The notes: generated from the sequence alone by a model not told the origin. DNA of 64,000 nt from JADLHS01 sp036274115 (GCA_036274115.1 DASUGI010000100.1:52697-116696); one strand, 5' to 3'; counted from the first letter of the stretch, positions 25,083-33,155 are shown. Numbers and translations are program-made.

Positions 25083-25412
25083 ATGGAACGAGTTGCGGTG
25101 TTTGGAGAGCGGATTGTCAGATTCGCGAAGAAGATTCCAAGAGGTGTGAATCACCCTGAGAATAATCGGCTGATAGATCAATTGGTCGGCGCGGGCACAA
25201 GTATCGGAGCAAACTATTGCGAAGCCGACGACGCGGTTTCTGGGAAGGATTTCAAATGTAAGATCGGGATCAGTCGCAAAGAGTCCAAGGAAACCATGTT
25301 TTTTCTCAGAATGATTGCAGCGTCTGAAGAATCTTTGGCGGACGAAGCGCGCGAACTTTGGCGGGAAGCCAAAGAGCTAAACCTGATCTTTGGTTCTATG
25401 TGGAGAAAGTAA
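25083..25412 (+). CDS. Four-helix-bundle protein, 23S rRNA intervening-sequence (S23) family
   Basis: 109 residues: MERVAVFGERIVRFAKKIPRG, then LIDQLVGAGTSIGANYCEADDAVSGKDF and IGISRKESKETMFFLRMI, the hallmark helices of the S23/IVP family. ATG 25083 matches the family's first helix; the frame is open upstream through the repeat island. Members were first seen in stem-forming intervening sequences of 23S rRNA genes; here the gene lies between two TCCGAAA repeat islands inside the BMC operon. It is not a BMC component by family. Its biochemical role is unknown. Confidence 0.85.
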   Translation: MERVAVFGERIVRFAKKIPRGVNHPENNRLIDQLVGAGTSIGANYCEADDAVSGKDFKCKIGISRKESKETMFFLRMIAASEESLADEARELWREAKELNLIFGSMWRK

Positions 25413-25420
25413 AAGCCTAT

Positions 25421-25566
25421 GACCGAAATCCGAAGTCCGAAAGATGGCCGAAAACCGGAATTCGAATCAAATGCGCGGTTTGCTTGCGCGGATTTTGATT
25501 CAGCTTCGGGCTTCGGGTTTCGGATTTCTTTCGGATCTCGGCCATCGGATTTCGGATTTTGATTCT
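25421..25566. repeat. Intergenic repeat island, TCCGAAA word family (copy 2)
   Basis: The left arm (25421-25470; ACCGAAATCCGAAGTCCGAA, GATGGCCGAAAACCGG, TCGAATCAAA) pairs with the right arm (25495-25562; TTTTGATTCAG, TTCGGGTTTCGGATTTC, CTCGGCCATCGGATTTCGG). The loop is unique. It ends a few bases before the BMC-P2 start. Confidence 0.75.
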
Positions 25567-25845
25567 ATGCTCCTCGCACGTGTCGAAGGCAACATCGTGG
25601 CGACTCGGAAACATCCGAGCCTCGATGGCTGGCGGCTCGTGATTTGTCAGCCCATCGGCGTGGATGGCCAGGCTGAAGGCGCGCCGCAGATTGCCATTGA
25701 TGCGCATGGCGCGGGCATGCATCAGCAGGTGGTGATTTCGTCGGACGGTGCCGCGGCGCGCAAAGCGGTGGGTGACGAGAAGAGTCCGGTGCGCTGGCTG
25801 GTGATTGGTGTGGTGGATGAACATGAACCGGGAGTGAGAGTATGA
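25567..25845 (+). CDS. BMC-P pentameric vertex protein 2 (EutN/CcmL)
   Basis: 92 residues. It opens MLLARVEGNIVATRKHPSLDGWRLVICQPIG, has IAIDAHGAGMHQQVVISSDGAAAR in the middle and ends VRWLVIGVVDEHEPG, all EutN/CcmL landmarks. ATG 25567 matches the family N-terminus; the longer open frame upstream runs through the repeat island. Distinct from BMC-P1 and BMC-P3, which suggests vertices can be heterogeneous or that one copy is specialised. Confidence 0.95.
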   Translation: MLLARVEGNIVATRKHPSLDGWRLVICQPIGVDGQAEGAPQIAIDAHGAGMHQQVVISSDGAAARKAVGDEKSPVRWLVIGVVDEHEPGVRV

Positions 25846-25972
25846 AAAATCCGAAATCCGAAATCCGAAATCCGAAGACCGAAAAATCCAGTGACGCTCG
25901 AATCCAACTTTCGGATGTCGGGCTTCGGACTTCTTTCGGATTTCGGGTTTCGATCTTCGGATTTCAAATCAA
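25846..25972. repeat. Intergenic repeat island, TCCGAAA word family (copy 3)
   Basis: AAATCCGAAATCCGAAATCC words (25848-25885) pair with TTTCGGATGTCGGGCTTCGG and TTTCGGATTTCGGGTTTCG words (25909-25970). The right arm abuts the BMC-P3 start codon. Confidence 0.75.
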
Positions 25973-26278
25973 ATGAAACTCGGCACAGTCATTGGTCGGG
26001 TGACGTTGAGCAAGACGGTGAAGTCGCTCGAAGGCGGGCGGTTTCTCGTGGTGAGTCCGTTCAGCCGCGAGCAGTTTGCGGCTGGCCTTGATGCGCCGAC
26101 TGCGATGGGCAAAGACCCGAGCCTGGTGGTTTACGACGCGATTGGTGGCGGAATTGGACACGTCATCGGTTACGTGGAAGGTCGCGAGGCCGCACAGCCG
26201 TTTGCCGAGCCGACGCCGGTTGACGCGATTAACACCGCGCTCGTGGACGAAATGTTTTACAGCCCATGGAAGGGCTGA
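25973..26278 (+). CDS. BMC-P pentameric vertex protein 3 (EutN/CcmL)
   Basis: 101 residues. It opens MKLGTVIGRVTLSKTVKSLEGGRFLVVSPFS, has LVVYDAIGGGIGHVIGYVEGREAAQPF in the middle and ends with an extension DAINTALVDEMFYSPWKG that the other two copies lack. Such C-terminal tails could reach neighbouring shell tiles or cargo; that is inference. It is followed after 12 nt by the aldolase, the tightest junction in the operon and one without a repeat island. Confidence 0.95.
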   Translation: MKLGTVIGRVTLSKTVKSLEGGRFLVVSPFSREQFAAGLDAPTAMGKDPSLVVYDAIGGGIGHVIGYVEGREAAQPFAEPTPVDAINTALVDEMFYSPWKG

Positions 26279-26290
26279 CGATTTTAAGTC

Positions 26291-27334
26291 ATGAAGAATG
26301 TCATCAGTTTAAAAGATTTGGAGCAGATGGTCCGCAACGGGCAGAGCTTGAACAACCTGCCTGCAGACGCGATTCTCACGCCGTCGGCGCGGGAGTTCTT
26401 ACAAGACCGCGAGATGAGTTCCGCGCTGAGAAACGGCGCGTCGGAAGCAAGGACAGTTGCGGGGCCACCGGAAAGGCCGCTCTCGTCGAAAAGTTCGCGC
26501 GCCGAGTTGGAAGCGTTTTTCAATTCGGCTTACGCGCACAGTTTGAAGGAGCAGCTTTGTGATGTGGGCCGGCGGTTGTGGCAGCGCGCTTACGTGGATG
26601 GCAACGGAGGGAACATTGCGATTCGCGTTGGTGAAGACATTGCCATTTGCACGCCCACGTTGGTGAGCAAGGGTTTCATGAAGCCCGAGGACATGTGCCT
26701 CGTGGACTTTGAGGGCAATCAACTCGCTGGCACGAAGAAGCGCACCAGTGAAATCCTCATGCATTTGCAGATCATGAAGAAGCAGCCGAAGGCGGTGGCG
26801 ACGTGCCATTGTCATCCGCCATACAGCACGGGCTTTGCAGTGGCTGGGCTGGTGCCACCGACGTGCATGATTCCGGAGTATGAGGTGTTCGCGAGCGTGG
26901 CGATTGCGCCGTATCGCACGCCGGGGACGCCGGAGATGGGCAAGCTCGTTTCCGACCTGGTGGACAGGCACAACACGATTTTAATGGCGAACCACGGCGT
27001 CGTTTCGTGGAGTCACAACAGCGTTGAAGATGCCTACTTCAAGATGGAAATCCTGGAGGCGTATTGCCGCACCGTGCTCGTGACGGCGCAGCTCGGCGTC
27101 GCGCCAAAGACGATGTCGCCGAACCAACTTCAGGATTTGCTGAAGATCAAGCAAAGCCTTGGCATCCCCGATCCGCGCCACGGTTTGAAGGAATGCGAGC
27201 TTTGCGACAATGACGAGTGGCGTCCCGGGGTGACTTGCGCTGTGCCGGCAAGAGAGACATCCGTGGGATATGATGCGGAAGCTGAAAAGGCGGTGCAGGC
27301 GATTACGGAACAGATCCTGGCACGAATGAAATGA
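26291..27334 (+). CDS. BMC class II sugar-phosphate aldolase (fuculose/rhamnulose-1-phosphate type)
   Basis: 347 residues. A C-terminal class II aldolase domain follows a ~80-residue N-terminal extension. Zinc ligands are His173 and His175 (TCHCHPPYS) and His235 (NHGVVSWS); TSEILMHL supplies the family glutamate. The extension holds an amphipathic helix (ISLKDLEQMVRNG) and a LTPSAREFLQD motif, probably for encapsulation. It should split fuculose- or rhamnulose-1-phosphate into DHAP and lactaldehyde, feeding the aldehyde dehydrogenase. This assignment follows the described PVM-type BMC. A cysteine-rich segment near the C-terminus (KECELCDNDEWRPGVTC) could bind metal. Confidence 0.93.
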   Translation: MKNVISLKDLEQMVRNGQSLNNLPADAILTPSAREFLQDREMSSALRNGASEARTVAGPPERPLSSKSSRAELEAFFNSAYAHSLKEQLCDVGRRLWQRAYVDGNGGNIAIRVGEDIAICTPTLVSKGFMKPEDMCLVDFEGNQLAGTKKRTSEILMHLQIMKKQPKAVATCHCHPPYSTGFAVAGLVPPTCMIPEYEVFASVAIAPYRTPGTPEMGKLVSDLVDRHNTILMANHGVVSWSHNSVEDAYFKMEILEAYCRTVLVTAQLGVAPKTMSPNQLQDLLKIKQSLGIPDPRHGLKECELCDNDEWRPGVTCAVPARETSVGYDAEAEKAVQAITEQILARMK

Positions 27335-27473
27335 AAAATCCGAAGATCGAAATCCGAAATCCGGAGGAAGTCCGAAGCCCGAAATCCGTAGTTGGTTCTC
27401 GTGGGCTGGCGGTACATTCGGGCTTCGGAATTCGGGATTCTTTCGAATTTCGAAATTCGGATTTCGAATTTTA
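27335..27473. repeat. Intergenic repeat island, TCCGAAA word family (copy 4)
   Basis: ATCCGAAGATCGAAATCCGA and GTCCGAAGCCCGAAATCCG on the left pair with ATTCGGGCTTCGGAATTCGG and TTTCGAAATTCGGATTTCG on the right. The unique loop is at about 27390-27412. It separates the aldolase from the aldolase-like gene. Confidence 0.75.
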
Positions 27474-28754
27474 ATGAAATCCCTCGACCAAAAACTCGCG
27501 GAGATCAAAGCCAATCGCTCCTCGCGTGCATTCATCATCGCGGACGCGAAGGATGCGGACATGGCGTTTGGCGTGCGCGCGCCAGGACCTCGTGGCTATT
27601 TGGCGAAGCGTGGTTCCAGACCGGCGCAGTTTTCACCGGAGGTTTGGTCGCGTGGGGAGTATGGCTATCGCAATCTGCCGGAGTTTCTCGACATCATTCG
27701 CGAGGTCACGCACCAGGGGCTGGTGGACATCATGCTGATGTCCGCTTACGTGAACGAACAACTCACGATCAAAGAAGGTTTGTTCAAGAACTCGCGCGTC
27801 ACGCCGGCGGCACGGGCAAATGACACGACCGACGTCTGGGCGGTGCGACACGGCTGTTACATGGGCGATGCGTCGCAGCCGTTTCGTAGCGCGAGCATTG
27901 ATCATATTCAGTGCGGTGAAGTGGCGTGCGACCGTGATAGTAGTGGCAATTTCCCGGGAGCAAACCTCGGGCTCTACTCGATCACCTACGTCAACGATCT
28001 GGAGCAGGATCGTGAGGCGCTCTTGTGGTACAAGCAATTTCGTGAGGAAGCGGAGCAGAAGCAGTTTCGTCATTTCCTCGAAGTGTTCGACCCGAATGTG
28101 GACAGCGGAATTCCGCCGGAAAATTTGGGCGAGTTTATCAACGACAACATCGTTCGCACCCTCGCCGGCGTGCCGGAATCGGGTCGGCCGATTTTTCTGA
28201 AAATTGTCTATCATGGGCCGAAGGCGATGGAGGAGTTGGCGCAGTACGACCCGAATCTGGTGGTGGGCATTCTCGGTGGCAGCGCGGGGACGACGTACGA
28301 TGCGTTCAGGCTGATTCACGATGCGCAGAAGTACGGGGCGCGGGTGGCGTTGTTTGGTCGCAAGATCAATCATGCCGAGCATCAGTTGGCGTTTATCGAG
28401 ATGCTGCGGTTGATTACTGACGGGAGGATCAATCCCGAGGAAGCGGTGCACGCCTACCATGGCGTGTTGCAGGGGAAAGGCATTAAACCGCATCGCGCCC
28501 TGGAAGAGGACTTGAAGCTGACGGACCAGGCAATGAGTTACGATAGCAGTCAGTCGCGACGGGCGGCGGTGGAGGTGCGGAATAATCCGCTGGCGACAGT
28601 GCCGGCGGGTGCGCCGATCGTTAGCCGCGATCTCACGAGCGCAGCCACGGGTGATTGGCCGAAGCTGCCGGACGGCGCGCCGAATTTTGCAGGAATGACT
28701 TCAGATCAGCGGTTGGCGTACGACCAATGGCGATTCAAGCGCCGGTTTGGTTGA
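27474..28754 (+). CDS. Conserved BMC-operon protein, probable TIM-barrel (aldolase-like), function unassigned
   Basis: 426 residues; not recognised as a named enzyme. Alternating strand-helix pattern and strand-end motifs (AFIIADAKDADMAFG, VDIMLMSAYVNEQL, IFLKIVYHGPKAMEELAQY, VVGILGGSAGTTYDAFRLI, ARVALFGRKINHAEHQLAFIEMLR) suggest a TIM barrel of the class I aldolase or phosphosugar type. A lysine in FLKIVYHG could be Schiff-base forming, but this is not proven. The C-terminal tail (GMTSDQRLAYDQWRFKRRFG) is amphipathic and could be an encapsulation signal. It sits last in the operon, 139 nt after the aldolase, so a catabolic or sugar-phosphate role is likely. Confidence 0.75.
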   Translation: MKSLDQKLAEIKANRSSRAFIIADAKDADMAFGVRAPGPRGYLAKRGSRPAQFSPEVWSRGEYGYRNLPEFLDIIREVTHQGLVDIMLMSAYVNEQLTIKEGLFKNSRVTPAARANDTTDVWAVRHGCYMGDASQPFRSASIDHIQCGEVACDRDSSGNFPGANLGLYSITYVNDLEQDREALLWYKQFREEAEQKQFRHFLEVFDPNVDSGIPPENLGEFINDNIVRTLAGVPESGRPIFLKIVYHGPKAMEELAQYDPNLVVGILGGSAGTTYDAFRLIHDAQKYGARVALFGRKINHAEHQLAFIEMLRLITDGRINPEEAVHAYHGVLQGKGIKPHRALEEDLKLTDQAMSYDSSQSRRAAVEVRNNPLATVPAGAPIVSRDLTSAATGDWPKLPDGAPNFAGMTSDQRLAYDQWRFKRRFG

Positions 28755-28802
28755 GTTTTGCCCGGGATTTTTCCCAGGTTCAGCTTTCCCGCCTTGCCAA
28801 AG

Positions 28803-28844
28803 TTTTTTGTTCCTCGCAGACTGCGAGCAACTTCGAACAAAAAA
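28803..28844. promoter_or_regulatory. Nested hairpin upstream of citrate synthase
   Basis: The outer arms TTTTTTGTTC and GAACAAAAAA (28803-28812, 28835-28844) enclose CTCGCA-GAC-TGCGAG (28813-28827). It lies 9 nt before the gltA ATG. It could be a terminator for the BMC operon (read on either strand) or a leader structure. Confidence 0.5.
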
Positions 28845-28852
28845 GACATGGC

Positions 28853-30139
28853 ATGAGTAATGAGGCAAAGTTAGAACTGGACGGCAAAAGTTACGTGCTT
28901 CCGGTGGTGGTCGGAACGGAGGGGGAAAAGGCGGTGGACATTTCAGCGCTGCGGGCGCAATCCGGCTGCATCACCCTGGACGAAGGCTATGGCAACACCG
29001 GTTCTTGCCAGAGCAAGATCACTTTTATCGACGGCGAGAAGGGAATTCTGCGCTATCGCGGAATCCCGATCGAGCAACTGGCAGAGAAATCCTCGTTTAT
29101 CGAAACTGCTTTTCTGATCATTTACGGACACCTGCCTTCACAGGTGGAGTTGCGCCGCTTTTCTGATTTGCTGACGGCGAATCAGAATTTGCACGAGGAT
29201 ATGAAGTATCATTTCGAAGGATTCCCGTCAGGCTCGCATCCGATGGCCATTCTCTCGGCAATGATCAATGCGGCGAGTTGTTTCTATCCGGAATTGATGC
29301 AGGGCGGGAGCGGTGATTTCGACGTGCATGCGGCGCGATTGATTTCGCAGGTGCGGACGATTGCGGCTTTTTCGTATCGCAAGACGGTGGGCCGCCCCAT
29401 CATTTATCCCAAGGGCGCTTACAAATACACGGCGAACTTCCTGCACATGTTGTTTTCGGATCCGTATGACGATTATCCCGTCAAACCGGAAGTCGTGCGC
29501 GCGCTGGATTTGATTTTTTTGCTGCATGCGGATCATGAGCAGAATTGCTCCACTTCCACCGTGCGGATGGTGGCATCCAGCCGGGCGAATCTGTATGCGA
29601 GTTGCTCGGCGGGAGTCTGTGCCTTGTGGGGACCGTTGCATGGCGGCGCGAACCAGGCGGTGGTGGAAATGCTCGAGCAGATTCACAAGGAAGGTGATGA
29701 TGGCTCGAAGTTCATCGACGCCGCCAAGGACAAAACGAGCGGCCGGAAGCTCATGGGCTTCGGCCACCGGGTTTACAAGAACTACGATCCGCGCGCCAAA
29801 ATCATCAAGAAGGCGTGCGACGAAGTGCTGGGTTCGCTGGCAATCAACGATCCACTGTTGGCGATTGCCAAGAAACTGGAGGAAGCCGCATTGCGCGATT
29901 CCTATTTCGTGGAGCGCAAGCTGTATCCCAACGTGGACTTTTACAGCGGCATCATCATGCGGGCCCTGGGCATTCCCGTGGAAATGTTCACGGTGATTTT
30001 TGCGATTGGCCGAATGCCCGGATGGATTGCCAATTACAAGGAGATTGCGGACGACAGCAAGAGTCGGATCTCCCGCCCGCGCCAGGTATATATGGGCCAA
30101 CCGCTGAATGAGTATGTGCCGCTGGCAAAACGCAAGTAG
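28853..30139 (+). CDS. gltA: Citrate synthase, hexameric type II
   Basis: 428 residues. Condenses acetyl-CoA with oxaloacetate, entering the TCA cycle. It opens AKLELDGKSYVLPVVVGTEGEKAVDI, the beta-strand N-terminal domain of Gram-negative-type enzymes. Catalytic landmarks are LHADHEQNCSTSTVRMV, PLHGGANQAVV (active-site His), FGHRVYKNYDPRA (His and Arg) and NVDFYSGIIMRALGIP (catalytic Asp). The ATG at 28853 was chosen over the longer frame, which reads through the previous gene. It is probably a separate transcript from the BMC operon. Confidence 0.97.
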   Translation: MSNEAKLELDGKSYVLPVVVGTEGEKAVDISALRAQSGCITLDEGYGNTGSCQSKITFIDGEKGILRYRGIPIEQLAEKSSFIETAFLIIYGHLPSQVELRRFSDLLTANQNLHEDMKYHFEGFPSGSHPMAILSAMINAASCFYPELMQGGSGDFDVHAARLISQVRTIAAFSYRKTVGRPIIYPKGAYKYTANFLHMLFSDPYDDYPVKPEVVRALDLIFLLHADHEQNCSTSTVRMVASSRANLYASCSAGVCALWGPLHGGANQAVVEMLEQIHKEGDDGSKFIDAAKDKTSGRKLMGFGHRVYKNYDPRAKIIKKACDEVLGSLAINDPLLAIAKKLEEAALRDSYFVERKLYPNVDFYSGIIMRALGIPVEMFTVIFAIGRMPGWIANYKEIADDSKSRISRPRQVYMGQPLNEYVPLAKRK

Positions 30140-30156
30140 CCTCTCGTGGCGCTGCG

Positions 30157-31251
30157 ATGAAAAAAATTCTGGTCATCGACGATGAAGCGTGGTTGCGCGA
30201 GATGGTGCGAATGGCCCTGTCTCAGCGCGGTTATGAGATCGTCGAAGCGCCCAACGGCGCGGCCGGCGTGGAGGTGGCGCGCAAGCAATTGCCCGATCTG
30301 ATCCTGTGCGACGTGAATATGGAGAAGATGGATGGCTACGCCACGCTTTCCTCGCTGCGCAATGATAACTCCACTTCGGCCATTCCGTTTATTTTGATGA
30401 CCGGCCTTGCGGACAATGCAGGGATGCGGCATGGCATGGAACTCGGCGCGGACGACTACCTTCCCAAGCCCTTTACGCTGGACGCGCTGTACGGGGCCGT
30501 TGAAGCGCGGTTAAGAAAGGCGCAAGCCCTCAAAGAGCAGGCCGAGGGAGCGCTGGAGGATTTGCGCGCGAACATCAGTATGATGTTGCCGCACGAGTTG
30601 CGCACGCCTTTGAATGGCATTCTCGCGTACGGAGAAATTCTGGCGTCAGACCCTTCGGGGTTGACGCCGGAGGAGATCGCCGACATGGGGCAGACGATTT
30701 GCCAGAGTGGCCGGGCTCTGGAGCGATTGATCGAGACGTTCCTGGTCTACTCCCAGTTGGAAATGGTGGTCGCGGACAAACAGAAGGTGATCGCCTTGCG
30801 CGGAAAGCATACCAAGTCGCCGGGGCCGTTGATTGAAACGGAAACGCGGCGCAAAGCGGAAGAAGTCAAGCGCGCGGCGGATTCGCGATTCCACCTTGCG
30901 GCGGTCACCGTACCGATGTCGGAAGAATACTTTGCGCGACTCGTTGGCGAGTTGACGCACAATGCATTCAAGTTTTCGCCGCCGGGCACGCCGGTGACGG
31001 TTGAGCTGGCGGAAACGCCAGACGCGGTCACCTTTTCCGTAAGAGATCAGGGGCGCGGCTTTGATTCGGATCAGGTGGGTAAGGTGGGAGCGTTCATGCA
31101 ATTTGACCGCAAGACGCATGAGCAGCAGGGGCTGGGTTTAGGACTCACGATCGCACGGCGAATTGCCGAGTTGCACGGCGGTGTGCTGTCGCTTCAAAGC
31201 GAGAAAGGGGCGGGGACCACGGTCACGGTCAAATTGCCCAAAGTCGGCTAG
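30157..31251 (+). CDS. Receiver-histidine kinase hybrid
   Basis: 364 residues, cytoplasmic with no membrane segment. The N-terminal receiver has ILVIDDEAWLREMV, phospho-acceptor Asp in PDLILCDVNMEKMDGY and Lys in YLPKPFTLDAL. A short coiled linker leads to HisKA (LPHELRTPLNGILAYGEI, phospho-His) and HATPase_c (HNAFKFSPPGTPV, VRDQGRGFD, GLGLGLTIARRIAELHGG). A receiver placed before a kinase usually means the kinase is tuned by another system. No partner regulator is adjacent. It follows citrate synthase by 17 nt, so the two are probably cotranscribed. Confidence 0.92.
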   Translation: MKKILVIDDEAWLREMVRMALSQRGYEIVEAPNGAAGVEVARKQLPDLILCDVNMEKMDGYATLSSLRNDNSTSAIPFILMTGLADNAGMRHGMELGADDYLPKPFTLDALYGAVEARLRKAQALKEQAEGALEDLRANISMMLPHELRTPLNGILAYGEILASDPSGLTPEEIADMGQTICQSGRALERLIETFLVYSQLEMVVADKQKVIALRGKHTKSPGPLIETETRRKAEEVKRAADSRFHLAAVTVPMSEEYFARLVGELTHNAFKFSPPGTPVTVELAETPDAVTFSVRDQGRGFDSDQVGKVGAFMQFDRKTHEQQGLGLGLTIARRIAELHGGVLSLQSEKGAGTTVTVKLPKVG

Positions 31252-31266
31252 ATCAGTCCAACTGCT

Positions 31267-32187
31267 TCAGGACGACACTTGCCGATACAGGTCCACCAGG
31301 CCTGGAATTTCCACCGATCGCGGCAGTTCTTTTCCTCTTCTGTCGAAGCGTCGCGGGCTGCTGATTCCGTGCTCGAGGGCGTGAGCGAGGAGAAGGACCA
31401 GGGCGATGCCGATCATTGGAGAGAAGTCGAGCCGACTGATGCGGAGAGGAATCCAACGGAGTGGCCGCAGGAGTTGTTGGCCGATTTCGTTCAGGTGTTG
31501 CCAGAACGGGTGGCGTCCAAAGAAAACGTAATTGCTCACGAAATAGAGCGCCAGCAATCCTGTGATGAAGAACTTCCAGCAAAGATAGCTCCCGGCGCCA
31601 ACCAAGGCGGATTGTGCCAGGCGTCGCCAGACCGTCACCGGGTCGGGCAAGACTCCTGTGGCGGTGAGTGGCCAACTGGCGAGCCACCATGCCGGTGTAA
31701 TTACGAGCAGCGGCAACAGAAGCTTTAGCCACCACGGCCACGTTTCCAAACGACCCAAATGCGCGCGTAACAGTTGGCGAAAGGAATCTCCGTTGGTGTT
31801 TGCCGATTTGAGAATCGAGAGCAGCAGCAACCAGAGGTTAAACACAACCAACATCACGGCGAAGCTGTAAAAGGAAAAAAGCAACATTCGTCCGAGCCCG
31901 GCGACCGAGCTGTCGCACCAGAACGGAAGGGCAATGACGCCGATGTCGATCCTGCCGGTCCAGCCGAGCGCGCCGCCGATTTGCCAATAGAACAAAGCGC
32001 GCAGCAGAAGGAGGAACGGGATGGAAAGCGGGAGCAGCCAACTCTTAAGAGTGGGCGCACTCGCGCGCCGCAAGGTGCCGGCCAGGGTGGCTGGCGTCGA
32101 ACCCGCCAGCGGATCAAATCGGGCCGTGCGCCAATTGAACCACAGCAGCAGCGCCACCAGGTTCAGGATGAAATCAACGATCCCCAT
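31267..32187 (-). CDS. YggT-like multi-span membrane protein
   Basis: 306 residues with about six hydrophobic segments. Near the C-terminus LLRPLRWIPLRISRLDFSPMIGIALVLLL matches the YggT-family signature (LDFSP), and a related N-terminal repeat starts VDFILNLVALLLWFNWR. The protein is much longer than typical YggT (about 180), so it may be a two-unit form. Function is not known; YggT proteins are linked to membrane or division phenotypes. It is separated from sucD by a small repeat island (32188-32246). Confidence 0.72.
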   Translation of the reverse strand: MGIVDFILNLVALLLWFNWRTARFDPLAGSTPATLAGTLRRASAPTLKSWLLPLSIPFLLLLRALFYWQIGGALGWTGRIDIGVIALPFWCDSSVAGLGRMLLFSFYSFAVMLVVFNLWLLLLSILKSANTNGDSFRQLLRAHLGRLETWPWWLKLLLPLLVITPAWWLASWPLTATGVLPDPVTVWRRLAQSALVGAGSYLCWKFFITGLLALYFVSNYVFFGRHPFWQHLNEIGQQLLRPLRWIPLRISRLDFSPMIGIALVLLLAHALEHGISSPRRFDRRGKELPRSVEIPGLVDLYRQVSS

Positions 32188-32246
32188 GCGAATGACGAAT
32201 TGCGAACGGCGAATAACCAGGATTCGTCATAGGAATTCGTCATTCG
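32188..32246. repeat. Intergenic repeat island, GAATGACGAATT words
   Basis: CGAATGACGAATTGCGAACG (32188 onward) pairs with ATTCGTCATAGGAATTCGTC and ATTCGG (32222-32246). It is a short hairpin between sucD and the YggT-like gene, same architecture as the islands in the BMC operon. Confidence 0.6.
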
Positions 32247-32255
32247 GATTTCACC

Positions 32256-33155
32256 TCACATCATCTTCAACAGCGTGTCCGCCATCTCGCTGGGCGTGAT
32301 AGCGACGCCGATGCCTGCGGCTTTGAACGCTGCAATCTTGGCTTCGGCGGTACCTTTGCCGCCGCTGACAATGGCGCCGGCGTGGCCCATGCGACGTCCG
32401 GGTGGGGCCGTCGTTCCCGCAATGAATCCCGCGACGGGCTTCTTGCAATTCTTCGCGATCCACTCGGCGGCTTCTTCCTCGGCGCTACCGCCGATTTCGC
32501 CAATCATGATGATACCAGTGGTCTCGGGATCATCATTGAAGAGTTTGATGACGTCGAGGTGTGACGTGCCGTTGACCGGATCGCCGCCGATGCCCACACA
32601 AGTGGATTGGCCCACGCCGCGCGAGGTGAGCTGCCAAACGGCTTCATAGGTCAACGTGCCACTGCGGGACACGACTCCGATGTTGCCTTTCTTGTGAATG
32701 TAACCGGGCGAAATACCGATGCGGCAGCCGCCCGTTGAATCCTTGCCTTCACTGGGCGTTACGATGCCCGGACAGTTCGGGCCGATGAGTCGGGTCTTGC
32801 TGCCTTGCATGGCGCGTTTCACCTTCACCATGTCATTGACCGGAATGCCTTCGGTGATGGCAACGACGAGGTCGAGTCCCGCGTCAACGCCTTCAAGGAT
32901 GGCGTCAGCGGCAAAGGGCGGGGGAACAAACACAGCACTGGCGGTTGCCCCGCTTTGCTTCACGGCATCAGCTACGGTATCAAAGATGGGAACCTTCTTT
33001 CCGGCGTGCTCGAAGAATTGTCCGCCTTTCCCCGGCGTGACTCCGGCGACGATTTGCGAGCCGTAATCGATGGAGAGTTGGGCATGTCGCGCGCCGAAGC
33101 TGCCAGTGATGCCTTGAACAAGAACTTTGGTGTTGGGTTTGACGAGAATGGACAT
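32256..33155 (-). CDS. sucD: Succinyl-CoA ligase, alpha subunit
   Basis: 299 residues. TCA-cycle enzyme making succinate and ATP or GTP from succinyl-CoA. The CoA domain begins NTKVLVQGITGSFGARHAQLSIDYG; the ligase domain has LIGPNCPGIVTP and the phosphohistidine region GHAGAIVSGGKGTAEAKIAAF. The usual partner sucC (34194-35399) is on the same strand but separated by three small genes. The stop is followed by a repeat island. Confidence 0.97.
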   Translation of the reverse strand: MSILVKPNTKVLVQGITGSFGARHAQLSIDYGSQIVAGVTPGKGGQFFEHAGKKVPIFDTVADAVKQSGATASAVFVPPPFAADAILEGVDAGLDLVVAITEGIPVNDMVKVKRAMQGSKTRLIGPNCPGIVTPSEGKDSTGGCRIGISPGYIHKKGNIGVVSRSGTLTYEAVWQLTSRGVGQSTCVGIGGDPVNGTSHLDVIKLFNDDPETTGIIMIGEIGGSAEEEAAEWIAKNCKKPVAGFIAGTTAPPGRRMGHAGAIVSGGKGTAEAKIAAFKAAGIGVAITPSEMADTLLKMM

